Source of the DNA: Micromonospora rosaria
Lineage (GTDB): Bacteria > Actinomycetota > Actinomycetes > Mycobacteriales > Micromonosporaceae
NCBI RefSeq assembly: GCF_001567585.1
Contig: NZ_LRQV01000001.1
Location: 113,666-177,665, forward strand
Length of the DNA stretch: 64,000 nt
Direction of reading: 5' to 3'
The position numbers and the translations under genes are program-made. The notes under the pieces were generated by a model. The model saw nothing but the letters and a program-made list of their open reading frames with translations, made no database searches and was not told the DNA's origin. Shown piece after piece: positions 23,667 to 33,146 of this stretch; position 1 is the stretch's first letter; every line of letters starts with the position of its first letter.

Positions 23667-24692
23667 ATGGACTTCAGCCTGCTCTACTTCGCCAACCGTG
23701 AGGCGACCGACCCGCCGCGCGAGTACGACCTGCTCATCCAGACCGCCCGGTTCGCCGACAGCCACGACTTCACCGCGCTGTGGGTGCCCGAACGACACTT
23801 CCACCCCTTCGGCGGCTCGTACCCCAACCCGGCGCTGGCCGCCGCGGCGCTGGCCGTGTCCACCAGCCGCATCCGGCTGCGGGCCGGCAGCGTGGTGCTG
23901 CCCCTGCGCGACCCGGTGACCGTGGTGGAGGACTGGGCGTTCGTCGACAACCTCTCCGGCGGACGGGTCGACCTGGCGCTGGCCACCGGCTGGATCGCGA
24001 ACGACTTCGTGCTCGCCCCCGACCGGTTCGCCGGACGCCGGCAGTTCGTGATCGACACCATCCCGGTGCTGCGCGACCTCTGGGCGGGTACCCCGATCAC
24101 CCGGCCCAACGGCGAGGGCCAGCCGACCGAGTTCCGGACCTTCCCCCGGCCCCTCCAGCGGGACCTGCGGCTCTGGCTGACCTGCACGTCCGGGGTGGAG
24201 ACCTTCGTGCTCGCCGGCACCCACGGGCTGAACGTGCTCACCGGGCTGCTGGTGCAGCGGGTCGACCAGCTCGCCACCAAGATCCAGGCGTACCGGGAGG
24301 CCCGCCGGGCGGCCGGGCACGACCCGGACGCCGGCACCGTCACGCTGATGCTGCACACCTTCGTGCACGAGTCCGACGAGCGGGTCCGGGAGGTCATCCG
24401 GGAGCCCTTCGTCCGCTACCTGCGCTCCTCGGTCAACCTGTGGCGTCACCAGTGGCCGGAGCTGGCCAGCTCCGACCTGGACCGGCTCTCCAGCTTCGCC
24501 TTCGAACGCTACTTCGGCAGGTCGGCGCTGTTCGGGTCGGTGGAGAAGTGCGTCGGCCTGGTCGAGCAGCTCGCCGCGATCGGGGTGACCGAGGTGGCCT
24601 CCCTGGTCGACTTCGGCGTCGACGAGGACCAGGTGCTGGCGGCCCTGCCGTACCTGGACGCGGTCCGCCGGAAGGTGCGCGGCGGTGCCTGA
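23667..24692 (+). CDS. Luciferase-like FMN-dependent monooxygenase (MupA/Atu3671 type)
   Basis: 341 residues with a TIM-barrel LLM layout. The opening MDFSLLYFANRE, then ALWVPERHFHPFGGSYPNPALAAAALA and LRAGSVVLPLRDPVTVVEDWA, match the natural-product LLM group known from MupA-like and Atu3671-like domains in PKS/NRPS proteins. LALATGWIANDFVLAPDRF is a further landmark. These enzymes use FMNH2 and oxygen for hydroxylation or Baeyer-Villiger-type reactions and need a separate flavin reductase. The ATG follows GGGGGAGCG. The 3' end overlaps the ketosynthase gene by eight bases, suggesting a tight functional link with it. Confidence 0.87.
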   Translation: MDFSLLYFANREATDPPREYDLLIQTARFADSHDFTALWVPERHFHPFGGSYPNPALAAAALAVSTSRIRLRAGSVVLPLRDPVTVVEDWAFVDNLSGGRVDLALATGWIANDFVLAPDRFAGRRQFVIDTIPVLRDLWAGTPITRPNGEGQPTEFRTFPRPLQRDLRLWLTCTSGVETFVLAGTHGLNVLTGLLVQRVDQLATKIQAYREARRAAGHDPDAGTVTLMLHTFVHESDERVREVIREPFVRYLRSSVNLWRHQWPELASSDLDRLSSFAFERYFGRSALFGSVEKCVGLVEQLAAIGVTEVASLVDFGVDEDQVLAALPYLDAVRRKVRGGA

Positions 24693-25932
24693 GCAGGGGC
24701 CGCGCCGGGTCGTGGTCACCGGCTGCGGCGTGGTGTCCCCGATCGGGTCGACCACCGCGCGGTTCTGGGCCGGGCTGCTCGCCGGGCGCAGCGGCATCGG
24801 CCCCCTGCGCCGGATCGACGCGGCCGAGCTGCCGGTGCGCATCGGCGGCGAGATCCACGACTTCGACCCGGCCCCCTACATGCCGCGGACGCTCAGCCGC
24901 CGCATCGACGCCTACGCCCAGTACGCGATCGCGGCGGCGGCGCAGGCGGTCGCGCAGGCCGGCCTGCCGGCCGACGGCGGCCTCGGACCCCGGGCCGGCG
25001 CGTTCGTCGGCACGGCGGTCGGCCCCACCCAGCTCTGCGTGGACGGCGCGCTGGCGTCGCAGCGGCGCGGCCACCGGGCGGTCAGCCCGCACTTCTTCGC
25101 CGTCAGCGGCCAGGACCACGCGGTCAACGAGATCGCCCTGCGGTACCGGATCCAGGGCCCCACGATGTCGGTGGCCACCGGCTGCGCGACGGGCACCACC
25201 TGCGTCGGCGAGGCGATGCGGCTGATCCGGGCCGGTGTCGTGGACGTCATGCTGGCCGGCGGCGCGGACGCCCCGCTCACCGTCCTCGACGTCGGCGCCG
25301 CGGCGATGGCCGGGGCGCTGTCGCGCCGCAACGACGACCCGCAGCGGGCCAGCCGGCCCTTCGACACCGGCCGGGACGGGTTCGTGATGAGCGCGGGCGC
25401 GGCCGTGGTCGTGCTGGAGGAGGCCGGACACGCCCGGGACCGGGGCGCCACCATCCTGGCGGAGCTGACCGGGTACGGCGCGACCACCGACGGGCACCAC
25501 CTCACCGCGCCGCAACCCGAGGGGCTCGGCAGCGGCCGGGCGATGACGGCGGCCCTGGCCGACGCCGGGATCGGCCCGGCCGACGTGGACCACGTCAACG
25601 CGCACGGCACCGGCACCCGGCTGAACGACACCGTGGAGGTCCGGGCGATCCGGCGGGTCTTCGGCGACCACGCCACCCGCGTACCGATCACCGCCAACAA
25701 GTCCATGACCGGCCACATGCTCGGCGCCGCCGGGGCGGCCGAACTCGTCGCCACCGTGCACACCGTCCGCACCGGCCGCATCCCGCCGACGATCAACTGC
25801 GACGAGCCGGAGGACCCGGAGCTGGACCTCGTCCGGGACCGGCCCCGGGAACGCCCGGTACGCCGCGCGATGACCAACTCCTTCGCGTTCGGCGGGCACA
25901 ACGCGGTCCTGGTCGTCCAACGGTGGCCGTGA
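24685..25932 (+). CDS. Stand-alone beta-ketoacyl synthase 2 (FabF-like)
   Basis: 415 residues, the normal FabF length. The catalytic triad is complete: Cys167 in ATGCATGTTC, His307 in NAHGTGTRLND and His344 in NKSMTGHMLGAAG. TNSFAFGGHNA closes the protein. It is closer to canonical FabF/type II ketosynthases than the ketosynthase in the reverse operon. No chain-length factor, acyltransferase or ACP gene accompanies it. It may use the host's fatty-acid ACP, or act on a substrate loaded elsewhere. The GTG start lies within the end of the monooxygenase gene. Confidence 0.88.
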   Translation: MPEQGPRRVVVTGCGVVSPIGSTTARFWAGLLAGRSGIGPLRRIDAAELPVRIGGEIHDFDPAPYMPRTLSRRIDAYAQYAIAAAAQAVAQAGLPADGGLGPRAGAFVGTAVGPTQLCVDGALASQRRGHRAVSPHFFAVSGQDHAVNEIALRYRIQGPTMSVATGCATGTTCVGEAMRLIRAGVVDVMLAGGADAPLTVLDVGAAAMAGALSRRNDDPQRASRPFDTGRDGFVMSAGAAVVVLEEAGHARDRGATILAELTGYGATTDGHHLTAPQPEGLGSGRAMTAALADAGIGPADVDHVNAHGTGTRLNDTVEVRAIRRVFGDHATRVPITANKSMTGHMLGAAGAAELVATVHTVRTGRIPPTINCDEPEDPELDLVRDRPRERPVRRAMTNSFAFGGHNAVLVVQRWP

Positions 25933-25961
25933 AACCAGGGGATGGAGAGGGAGGCAGCGCC

Positions 25962-27620
25962 ATGTGGGTCCTCGGGGTCAACGCGCCACCCACCGGCTGG
26001 CACGACACCGCCGCGTGTCTGGTCAACGGTGCCGGCGAGGTGGTCGCCTTCGCGGAGGAGGAGCGCATCAACCGACGCCGGCACTCGCTGTTCCGCAAGC
26101 CGGCCGGCGCCGTCCGGTTCTGCCTGGACCAGGCCGGCATCGATCCGGCGGACATCGACGTGGTGGCCATCGGCTGGGACGGCGAGCAGCTCTACCCGGA
26201 CCGCTTCGCCACCGACGCGGAGCTGCTGTCGCACGCCGTCGGCCTGGACTTCGGCGGCCGGACCCCCGAGGTGGTGCAGGTGCCGCACCACCTCGCGCAC
26301 GCCGCGTCGGCGTTTTACGCCTCGCCGTTCCGCCGCGCCGCCGTGGTCGTGGTGGACGGCAACGGGGAGAACGAGTCCTCGACGATCTGGACCTTCGCCG
26401 ACGGCGAGGAGCCCCGGCTGGAGCGGAGCTGGCCGCGCAGCGCCTCCCTCGGGTACGCCTACGACGCCGCGTCGACGTGGCTGGGCTTCTCCTTCCTCAA
26501 CGCCGGCAAGACCATGGGGCTCGCCGCGTACGGGCGGGCCCGGGGCCTGGCCGTGGACCCCCTGGTCGAGCTGGACCGCGACGGGTTCCGGCTGGCCGTG
26601 CGGACCGCCGGGCACGACGACGGGCCGGCCACCGCCGACGAGGTCGAACGGCAGTACCGGGCCACCGTCGCCGCCTGGCGACAGCGGTACTGCGCGCTCG
26701 TGCGCGCCGACGGCCCGACCGTGCCCGGCGACCGGCTGGCCGACGACCCCCGGGCCGTCGCGGTGGCGTACACCGCCCAGCGGATCGTCGAGGAGACCGT
26801 CGGGCACCTGGCGGCGCTGGCCCGGACGGCGGCGGGCGTGGACGCCCTGTGCCTCAGCGGCGGGGTCGCGCTGAACTGCACCACCAACGGCGGACTGCCC
26901 GGCCCGGTGTACGTGCCACCGGTGCCGCACGACGCCGGGGTCGCGCTCGGCGCCGCCTGGACGGTCCGCCCGCCGGCCCGGCGCGCCGGGCCGCTCAGCC
27001 CGTACCTGGGCATGGACGTGGCGGGCCCGCCCCGGGGCGGTGCCGGCGCGGCGGTCGACCTGTCCGGTCTGACCGCCACCGACCTGGACGTCGACGAGGT
27101 GGTCGGGCTGCTGCTCGACGGCCGGGTCGGCGCGGTCGCCCAGGGCCGGGCCGAGGTGGGCCCGCGCGCCCTGTGCCGCCGCTCGATCATCGCCGTGCCG
27201 TACCAGGCGCAGGTCAACGGCCGGGTCAACGCCATCAAGCACCGGGAGCCGTGGCGCCCCTTCGCCGGGGTGACCCGCGCCGAGTACGGTGCCCAGCTCT
27301 GGGCGGGCCAGGAGCACCTGAGCCGGTACATGCTGGGCGCGGCCCGGGTCACCGAGCTGGGCCGGACGGTCGCCCCCGGGGTGGTGCACGTCGACGGCAC
27401 CACCCGGCCCCAGGTGCTGCACGGCGACGACGCCCCGGCGGTCGGGGCGATCCTGGACGTCCTGGAGCGCCGGGGGGCACCGCCGGTGCTGCTCAACACC
27501 TCGTTCAACGACAAGGGGGAGCCCATCGTCAACACCACCGCCGACGCGCTCGCCGCGTTCCGGTCGATGGACCTGGACTTCCTCGTCCTCGGTGACTCAC
27601 TGATCCGCAAGGCCCGGTGA
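25962..27620 (+). CDS. NodU/CmcH-family O-carbamoyltransferase
   Basis: 552 residues, close to the usual 550-580. The N-terminal Kae1-like part shows WHDTAACL, FAEEERINR, HHLAHAASAFY and VVDGNGENESSTIW, which contain metal and nucleotide ligands in the TobZ structure. The C-terminal YrdC-like part shows GRAEVGPRALCRRSIIA, REPWRPFAGV and LLNTSFNDKGEPIV. These enzymes use carbamoyl phosphate and ATP to place a carbamoyl group on a hydroxyl of an antibiotic, often on a sugar. The ATG is preceded by GGAGAGGGAGG. As the last gene of the forward operon it probably catalyses a late decoration, perhaps on a hexose added by the glycosyltransferases. Confidence 0.9.
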   Translation: MWVLGVNAPPTGWHDTAACLVNGAGEVVAFAEEERINRRRHSLFRKPAGAVRFCLDQAGIDPADIDVVAIGWDGEQLYPDRFATDAELLSHAVGLDFGGRTPEVVQVPHHLAHAASAFYASPFRRAAVVVVDGNGENESSTIWTFADGEEPRLERSWPRSASLGYAYDAASTWLGFSFLNAGKTMGLAAYGRARGLAVDPLVELDRDGFRLAVRTAGHDDGPATADEVERQYRATVAAWRQRYCALVRADGPTVPGDRLADDPRAVAVAYTAQRIVEETVGHLAALARTAAGVDALCLSGGVALNCTTNGGLPGPVYVPPVPHDAGVALGAAWTVRPPARRAGPLSPYLGMDVAGPPRGGAGAAVDLSGLTATDLDVDEVVGLLLDGRVGAVAQGRAEVGPRALCRRSIIAVPYQAQVNGRVNAIKHREPWRPFAGVTRAEYGAQLWAGQEHLSRYMLGAARVTELGRTVAPGVVHVDGTTRPQVLHGDDAPAVGAILDVLERRGAPPVLLNTSFNDKGEPIVNTTADALAAFRSMDLDFLVLGDSLIRKAR

Positions 27621-27680
27621 TCCACCGGCCGCCGCCACCGCGCCCCGGCGGCCCACGCCGGCTCGGTCGGCTCGCGCCGG

Positions 27681-28325
27681 TCAGTCCACCAGGCGGCGTT
27701 CCCAGGCCCAGGCGGCGATCTCCACCCGGTTACGGACGTCGAGCTTGGCCTGGACACTGCCCAGGTGCGTCTTGACGGTGCCGACCGAGATGTAGAGCCG
27801 CCCGGCGATCTCGGCGTTGGTCGCGCCCCGGGCCACCAGCCGCACCACCTCCAGCTCGCGCGGGGAGAGGCCGCCCTCGGGCGCGCCGGCCGGCGTCTGC
27901 GGCGGGTTCAGGTGCCGCAGCAGCCGGACCGTGACCGAGGGGCTGATCAGCGCGTCGCCGCTGGCGGCGGCCCGGACCGCCTCCACCAGCAGGGCCGGGC
28001 CGGAGTCCTTGAGCAGGAAGCCGCAGGCGCCGTTGCGCAGCGCGGCGTGCACGTACTCGTCCAGGTCGAAGGTGGTGACCACGACCACCCGGGTCGGATG
28101 GGTCGCGGTCGGCCCGGTGAGCAGCCGCAGCGCCGCCAGGCCGTCCATCCGCGGCATCCGGATGTCGAGCAGGGCGACGTCCGGGCGGGTCCGCCGGGCC
28201 AGCTCGACCGCCTCGACGCCGTCACCGGCCTCGCCGACCAGCTCCATGTCCGGCTGCGCCCCGATGATCATCCCGAAGCCGGTCCGCACCATCGCCTGGT
28301 CGTCGGCGACCATCACCCTGATCAC
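27681..28325 (-). CDS. NarL/FixJ-type response regulator
   Basis: 214 residues. The receiver domain starts IRVMVADDQAMVRTGF with the acidic pair, has the phosphoacceptor Asp in VALLDIRMPRMDG, and carries a Thr (VVVTTFD) and Lys (FLLKDS) at the usual places. The C-terminal LuxR-type helix-turn-helix is SPRELEVVRLVARGATNAEIAGRL followed by VGTVKTHLGSVQAKL. It is co-translated with the kinase upstream by a GTGA overlap. The neighbouring divergent ABC exporter is the likely target. Whether the system also controls the adjacent biosynthetic cluster is open. Confidence 0.93.
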   Translation of the reverse strand: MIRVMVADDQAMVRTGFGMIIGAQPDMELVGEAGDGVEAVELARRTRPDVALLDIRMPRMDGLAALRLLTGPTATHPTRVVVVTTFDLDEYVHAALRNGACGFLLKDSGPALLVEAVRAAASGDALISPSVTVRLLRHLNPPQTPAGAPEGGLSPRELEVVRLVARGATNAEIAGRLYISVGTVKTHLGSVQAKLDVRNRVEIAAWAWERRLVD

Positions 28326-29572
28326 CGGGGCACCGTACCCTCCGGTAGCGGCATGTCCGCGTCACCCTCCGGCAGCGGCAGTTCCGCGTCGACGGTCCAG
28401 CCGCCGTCGATGCCCGGCCCGGCGCGCAGCCGGCCCCCGGTGGCACCGACCCGCTCGGCGAGCCCGGCCAGCCCGAAGCCTTGCCCGCCGCGCCGGGACG
28501 CGCGCTGCGCCGGTGCGTCGTCGACCACCCGGACCAGCAGCCGGCCCGGGGTACGGCTGAGCCAGACGTCCACCCGCCGGGCCCCCCGGGCGTGTTGCCG
28601 GACGTTGGTCAGCGCCTCCATCACCACCCGGTACGCCGAGGAGGTCACCTCCACCGGCAGGTCGTCGAGGACCCCCTCGGTGTGCAGCCGGGCCCGCACC
28701 GGCCCGGCGGTGGTGAACCGGTCCACCAGCTCCGGCAGGTCGCCGACCCCGGCGAGCGGGGCCAGCGGGCCGTCCGGCGCGCTGGCCTGGTCCCGCAGCA
28801 CCCCCACCATCCGGCGCATCGCGGTCATGGTCTCCGCGCCGGCGTGCTCGATCCGTTCCAGCGCCTCGACCGCCCGGCCCGGATCCTGGCCGGCGACGTA
28901 CCGGGCCCCCTGGGCCTGCACCACGATCCCGGTGACGTGGTGGGCGATGAAGTCGTGCAGGTCGCGGGCGAACTCGGCGCGCTGCTCGGCGCGGACCGTG
29001 GCGAGTTGGCGGTCCCGGACGGCGGCGGTCAGGCGCAGGTACATGCCACCGGCGGCCACCCCGGTGGCGAGCAGCGCGTAGACCATGCCGATGAACAGGA
29101 AGACGTAGTCCGTGCCGCTGCGCAGCGGCATGACGGTCAGGGCGCCACCGGTGACCGTGATGGCCAGCAACGCGGGCACCGGTCGGGCGGTCCGGGCCAG
29201 CGCGAAGACGACGCCGAGCAGGGCCACCGACTCGGGCAGCCCCCAGAAGGTGGACGAGCCGCCGCCGTACCGGAGGTCCGGCACGACCAGGGTCCGGAGC
29301 GCCAGGTACGGCCCGAGGCTGACGGCCGCCGAGACGACGGCGACCGCGCCGGCCGTGACGGGCAGCCACGTGGGACCGAGCCGTCCGGCGGCCAGCCATA
29401 CCCCGGCGGCGAGGACCGCCAGCACGCCCCGGACCAGGAAGACCGGATCGAGCAGGTGACCGTCGGCGAGGATCCGCCCGTAGGTCAGCTCGAACAGCCC
29501 CACCACGCCCAGAGCGACCAGGGCGAAGGCCGTCCCGGCCCGCCCCCACCAGCGCTGCATGGTCTCCGTCAT
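28322..29572 (-). CDS. Sensor histidine kinase (HisKA_3 type)
   Basis: 416 residues. About five hydrophobic segments in the first 190 residues form the membrane sensor with very short external loops, as in intramembrane-sensing kinases. The dimerisation and phosphoacceptor region reads FARDLHDFIAHHVTGI, with the His of DLHD. The HATPase part has EALTNVRQHARGA (N box) and GQGFGLAGLAERV (G box). The frame stays open far upstream, but the ATG at 29572 is the natural start: TACCGT lies ten bases before it, suggesting a short or absent leader. Intramembrane kinases beside ABC exporters usually sense cell-envelope stress or peptide antibiotics. Confidence 0.9.
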   Translation of the reverse strand: MTETMQRWWGRAGTAFALVALGVVGLFELTYGRILADGHLLDPVFLVRGVLAVLAAGVWLAAGRLGPTWLPVTAGAVAVVSAAVSLGPYLALRTLVVPDLRYGGGSSTFWGLPESVALLGVVFALARTARPVPALLAITVTGGALTVMPLRSGTDYVFLFIGMVYALLATGVAAGGMYLRLTAAVRDRQLATVRAEQRAEFARDLHDFIAHHVTGIVVQAQGARYVAGQDPGRAVEALERIEHAGAETMTAMRRMVGVLRDQASAPDGPLAPLAGVGDLPELVDRFTTAGPVRARLHTEGVLDDLPVEVTSSAYRVVMEALTNVRQHARGARRVDVWLSRTPGRLLVRVVDDAPAQRASRRGGQGFGLAGLAERVGATGGRLRAGPGIDGGWTVDAELPLPEGDADMPLPEGTVPR

Positions 29573-29716
29573 CGTCCGCCAACGGTAGCCACCACCGGCC
29601 GGCACCCGGATCGGCCGAAAGTCAGAGTCGCCGCCCCCGGACCTGCCCGTGGGCGGATGTGCCGGGGGCCGGGCCCCGGCCACGATCGTCGACGTCACCG
29701 CAGACGTGGAGGAACG

Positions 29717-30483
<767 letters not shown>

Positions 30484-30487
<4 letters not shown>

Positions 30488-33030
30488 GCCGGCGTACCAC
30501 CGTCCTGCGGACCCAGGTGATCGACGGGATCCGCCGGCCCCGGCGGGTCCTGCTGATGGGGCTGGCGATGATCATCGCGGCGTTCGTCACCTTCGGCACG
30601 GTGCTGGCGGCGCGCAGCACCGAGCGGACCGTGACGGCGCACTTCGCCGGCACCCCCGCCGCCGTCGACTACGTGGTCGGCCACGAGACCGGCGCGACCC
30701 GGCCCGACCTCGACGCCCTGCGCGGGCTGCCGGAGGTCGCCGAGGCGGTGACCCGCCTCGCCGTGACCACCCCGGTGGTCGGGGACGGCCGGCTGCTCAC
30801 GGTCACCGCCGACCCCGGCACCGGCCCGCTGGCCACGGTCCGGGTGACGGCCGGCCGCTACCCGAGCGGCGCCGCCGAGATCGCGGTGACCAGCCGTACC
30901 GTCGAACGGTCGCGGCTCGACGTCGGCGACACCGTCCGCGTCGAGCCGGTCACCACCGGGCCGGACGCGGCGCCGCCGGTCACCCTGCGGGTGGTCGGCG
31001 TGGTCGAGGCCCCCGAGGACGGCGGCGCGGCGGCCTACACCACCGACGCGACGATGCTGCGCCTCGTCGACGACTGGGCCACCCGGATCGACGTGCGGCT
31101 GGCCCCCGGAACCGACCCCGAGACGGCGCTGACCGCGCTGCGCCGGGCCACGGCGGGCACCCGCGCCGACGCGCCGGCCCCGTCGATCGCCACCGGCGCG
31201 GAGATCCGCCAGGCGGAACTCGACGCGGTCAGCGACAACGTCGACCGGCTCTTCGCCCTGATCGGCATGTTCGTCGCGGTCACCGTGGTGGCCGCCGCCC
31301 TGGTGGCGACCTCCACCTTCCGGATCGTCTTCGCCCAGCGGATGCGTCAGCTCGCCCTGCTGCGCGCCGTCGGCGCGGACCGGGGCGCCCTGCTCCGGGC
31401 CCTGGTCACCGAGGGCGCGCTCACCGGACTGGTCGCCGGCGCGGTCGGCGTGACGATCGCGTACGCCCTGGGTCTGCTCCTGCCGCCGCTGGCCGGCCTG
31501 GCCGGCGTCGAGGTCGTCGCCCCCGGACAACCGGTCGGCGCGGCGGTCGCGGTGGTGCTGGGCGGCATGCTGCTGACGGTGGGCGCGGTGCTCGCCCCGG
31601 CGGTCACCGCCGCCCGGGTCGCCCCCCTGGAGGCGCTGCGCACCGCCCACACCACCGCCGGGCGCAGCGGTGTGCCCCGGCTGCGCGCCGGGCTGGGCGG
31701 GCTGCTGCTGGCCGGCGCGGTGGCCGCCGCCGCCCTGGTGGTCACCCGCCTGCCCGGCACCGAACCACAGGCGTACGACGCGACCGGGCCGCTGCTGCTG
31801 ATCGTCGTCTCCGGCGCCCTCGGCTACGGCGCGCTGGTCGCCCTCGGCCCGGCGCTGGTCCGGCCGGTGCTGGCGGCGGTGGGCTGGCCGCTGCGCCGGC
31901 TCGGCCCGCTCGGCCGGCTCGCGGTCGGCGGGGTCGGTGGCGCGCCGCGCCGCGCGGCGGCGGTCAGCGTGGTGGTCGCGCTCGGCGTCACCCTGATCGC
32001 CGGGGTGCTGGTCGGCAACGCCTCGCTGCGGCACCTGCTGGACCGGGAACTGGCCGGGACGGCCCCCGCCGACCTGGAGTTGCACGCCAGCCCCACCAGC
32101 GGCGTGCCGCTGCCCGCCGGGGTGCTGGACCGGGTCCGCGCCGCCGACGAGCTGACCCGGGTGGTGCCCTTCCGGGCGGTCCGTGACGTGCGGGTCGACG
32201 AGGTCGCGATCGAGGGGCTGGACACCACCGACGTGGACCTGCGCGCCCTGGCCACCTGGTCGGACTTCCACGCCACCGCCGGCAGCGTGGCGGAGCTCGG
32301 CCCCGGCCGGGTGGTGCTGCTCACGGCGGTGGCCAGGGCGGCGCAGGTCGGGCCGGGGGATACCGTCACCCTCACCCGGGGCGACCGGTCGGTGGAGCTG
32401 GTGGTCGCCGGCACCCTGGACAACACCCCGGTCAACGCCGGCTCGCTGGTGCACCCGCAGGACCTGGACCGGCTCGGGATGCCGGCGGAGCCGACGGCGC
32501 TGCTCGCCGACGTGGCCGGTGACCGGGACCGGGACCGGACGGCGGCGGTCGAGGCGCTGCGCGCGGCCGGTGGACCCGAGGCGCACCTGACGGTCCTGGC
32601 GGACGAGCGCGACGACCTCAGCGGGAGCCTGGACGCGGTGGTGGCGGTGATGCTGTCCCTGCTGGGCCTGACCGTCGTCGTCGCGGTGGTCGGGGTGGGG
32701 ACCACCACCTCGCTGTCGGTGGTGGAACGAACCCGCGAGTCCGGCCTGCTCCGCGCGGTCGGCCTGTCCCGGGGACGGCTGCGGCTGATGATGACGGTGG
32801 AGGCGGGCCTGTACGGGGTGATCGGTGCCGTGCTCGGCCTGCTGCTGGCCGTGCCGTACGGGGGACTGGCGGTGCGGGCGCTCGGCGCGAACGCGCCGGT
32901 GGTCTTCCCGGTCGGACAGTTGCTCCTGGTGGTCGCGGCCCTGTCGGCGGCGACGGCGCTGGCCGGTCTGCTCCCGGCCCGGCGGGCGGCCCGGATCAGC
33001 CCGGTCACGGCCCTGGCCGCCGACGGCTGA
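30484..33030 (+). CDS. FtsX-like ABC transporter permease
   Basis: 848 residues. One N-terminal membrane segment is followed by a large extracytoplasmic domain (about residues 45-240), then a group of three segments (about 250-370), a further group near 395-450 and 490, a second external domain (about 515-710), and three C-terminal segments. This is the ten-segment double FtsX layout seen in actinobacterial permeases. Each FtsX half carries an RMRQLALLRAVGADRG or RESGLLRAVGLSRG motif, which couples to the ATPase. The pair probably exports lipids or peptides or gives resistance to an envelope-active compound, under control of the divergent two-component system. Confidence 0.9.
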
Positions 33031-33087
33031 CCAGGCCGGGGCCGGCGCGGGTCGCGCCGCTGGTGGCCCGGCCGGGGGCGGACGCGG

Positions 33088-33131
33088 CACGGCCTCGTCG
33101 ACGCGGTGCCACCCGCGTCGACGAGGCCGTG
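33088..33131. terminator. Strong bidirectional hairpin terminator
   Basis: A perfect 19-base-pair stem (33088-33106 with 33113-33131) with a six-base loop lies between the converging permease and carboxypeptidase genes. It has no U tract, as usual in this group, but length and perfection leave little doubt that it forms. It should stop transcripts from both sides. Confidence 0.85.
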
Positions 33132-33146
33132 GTCACGGACCGGCCG

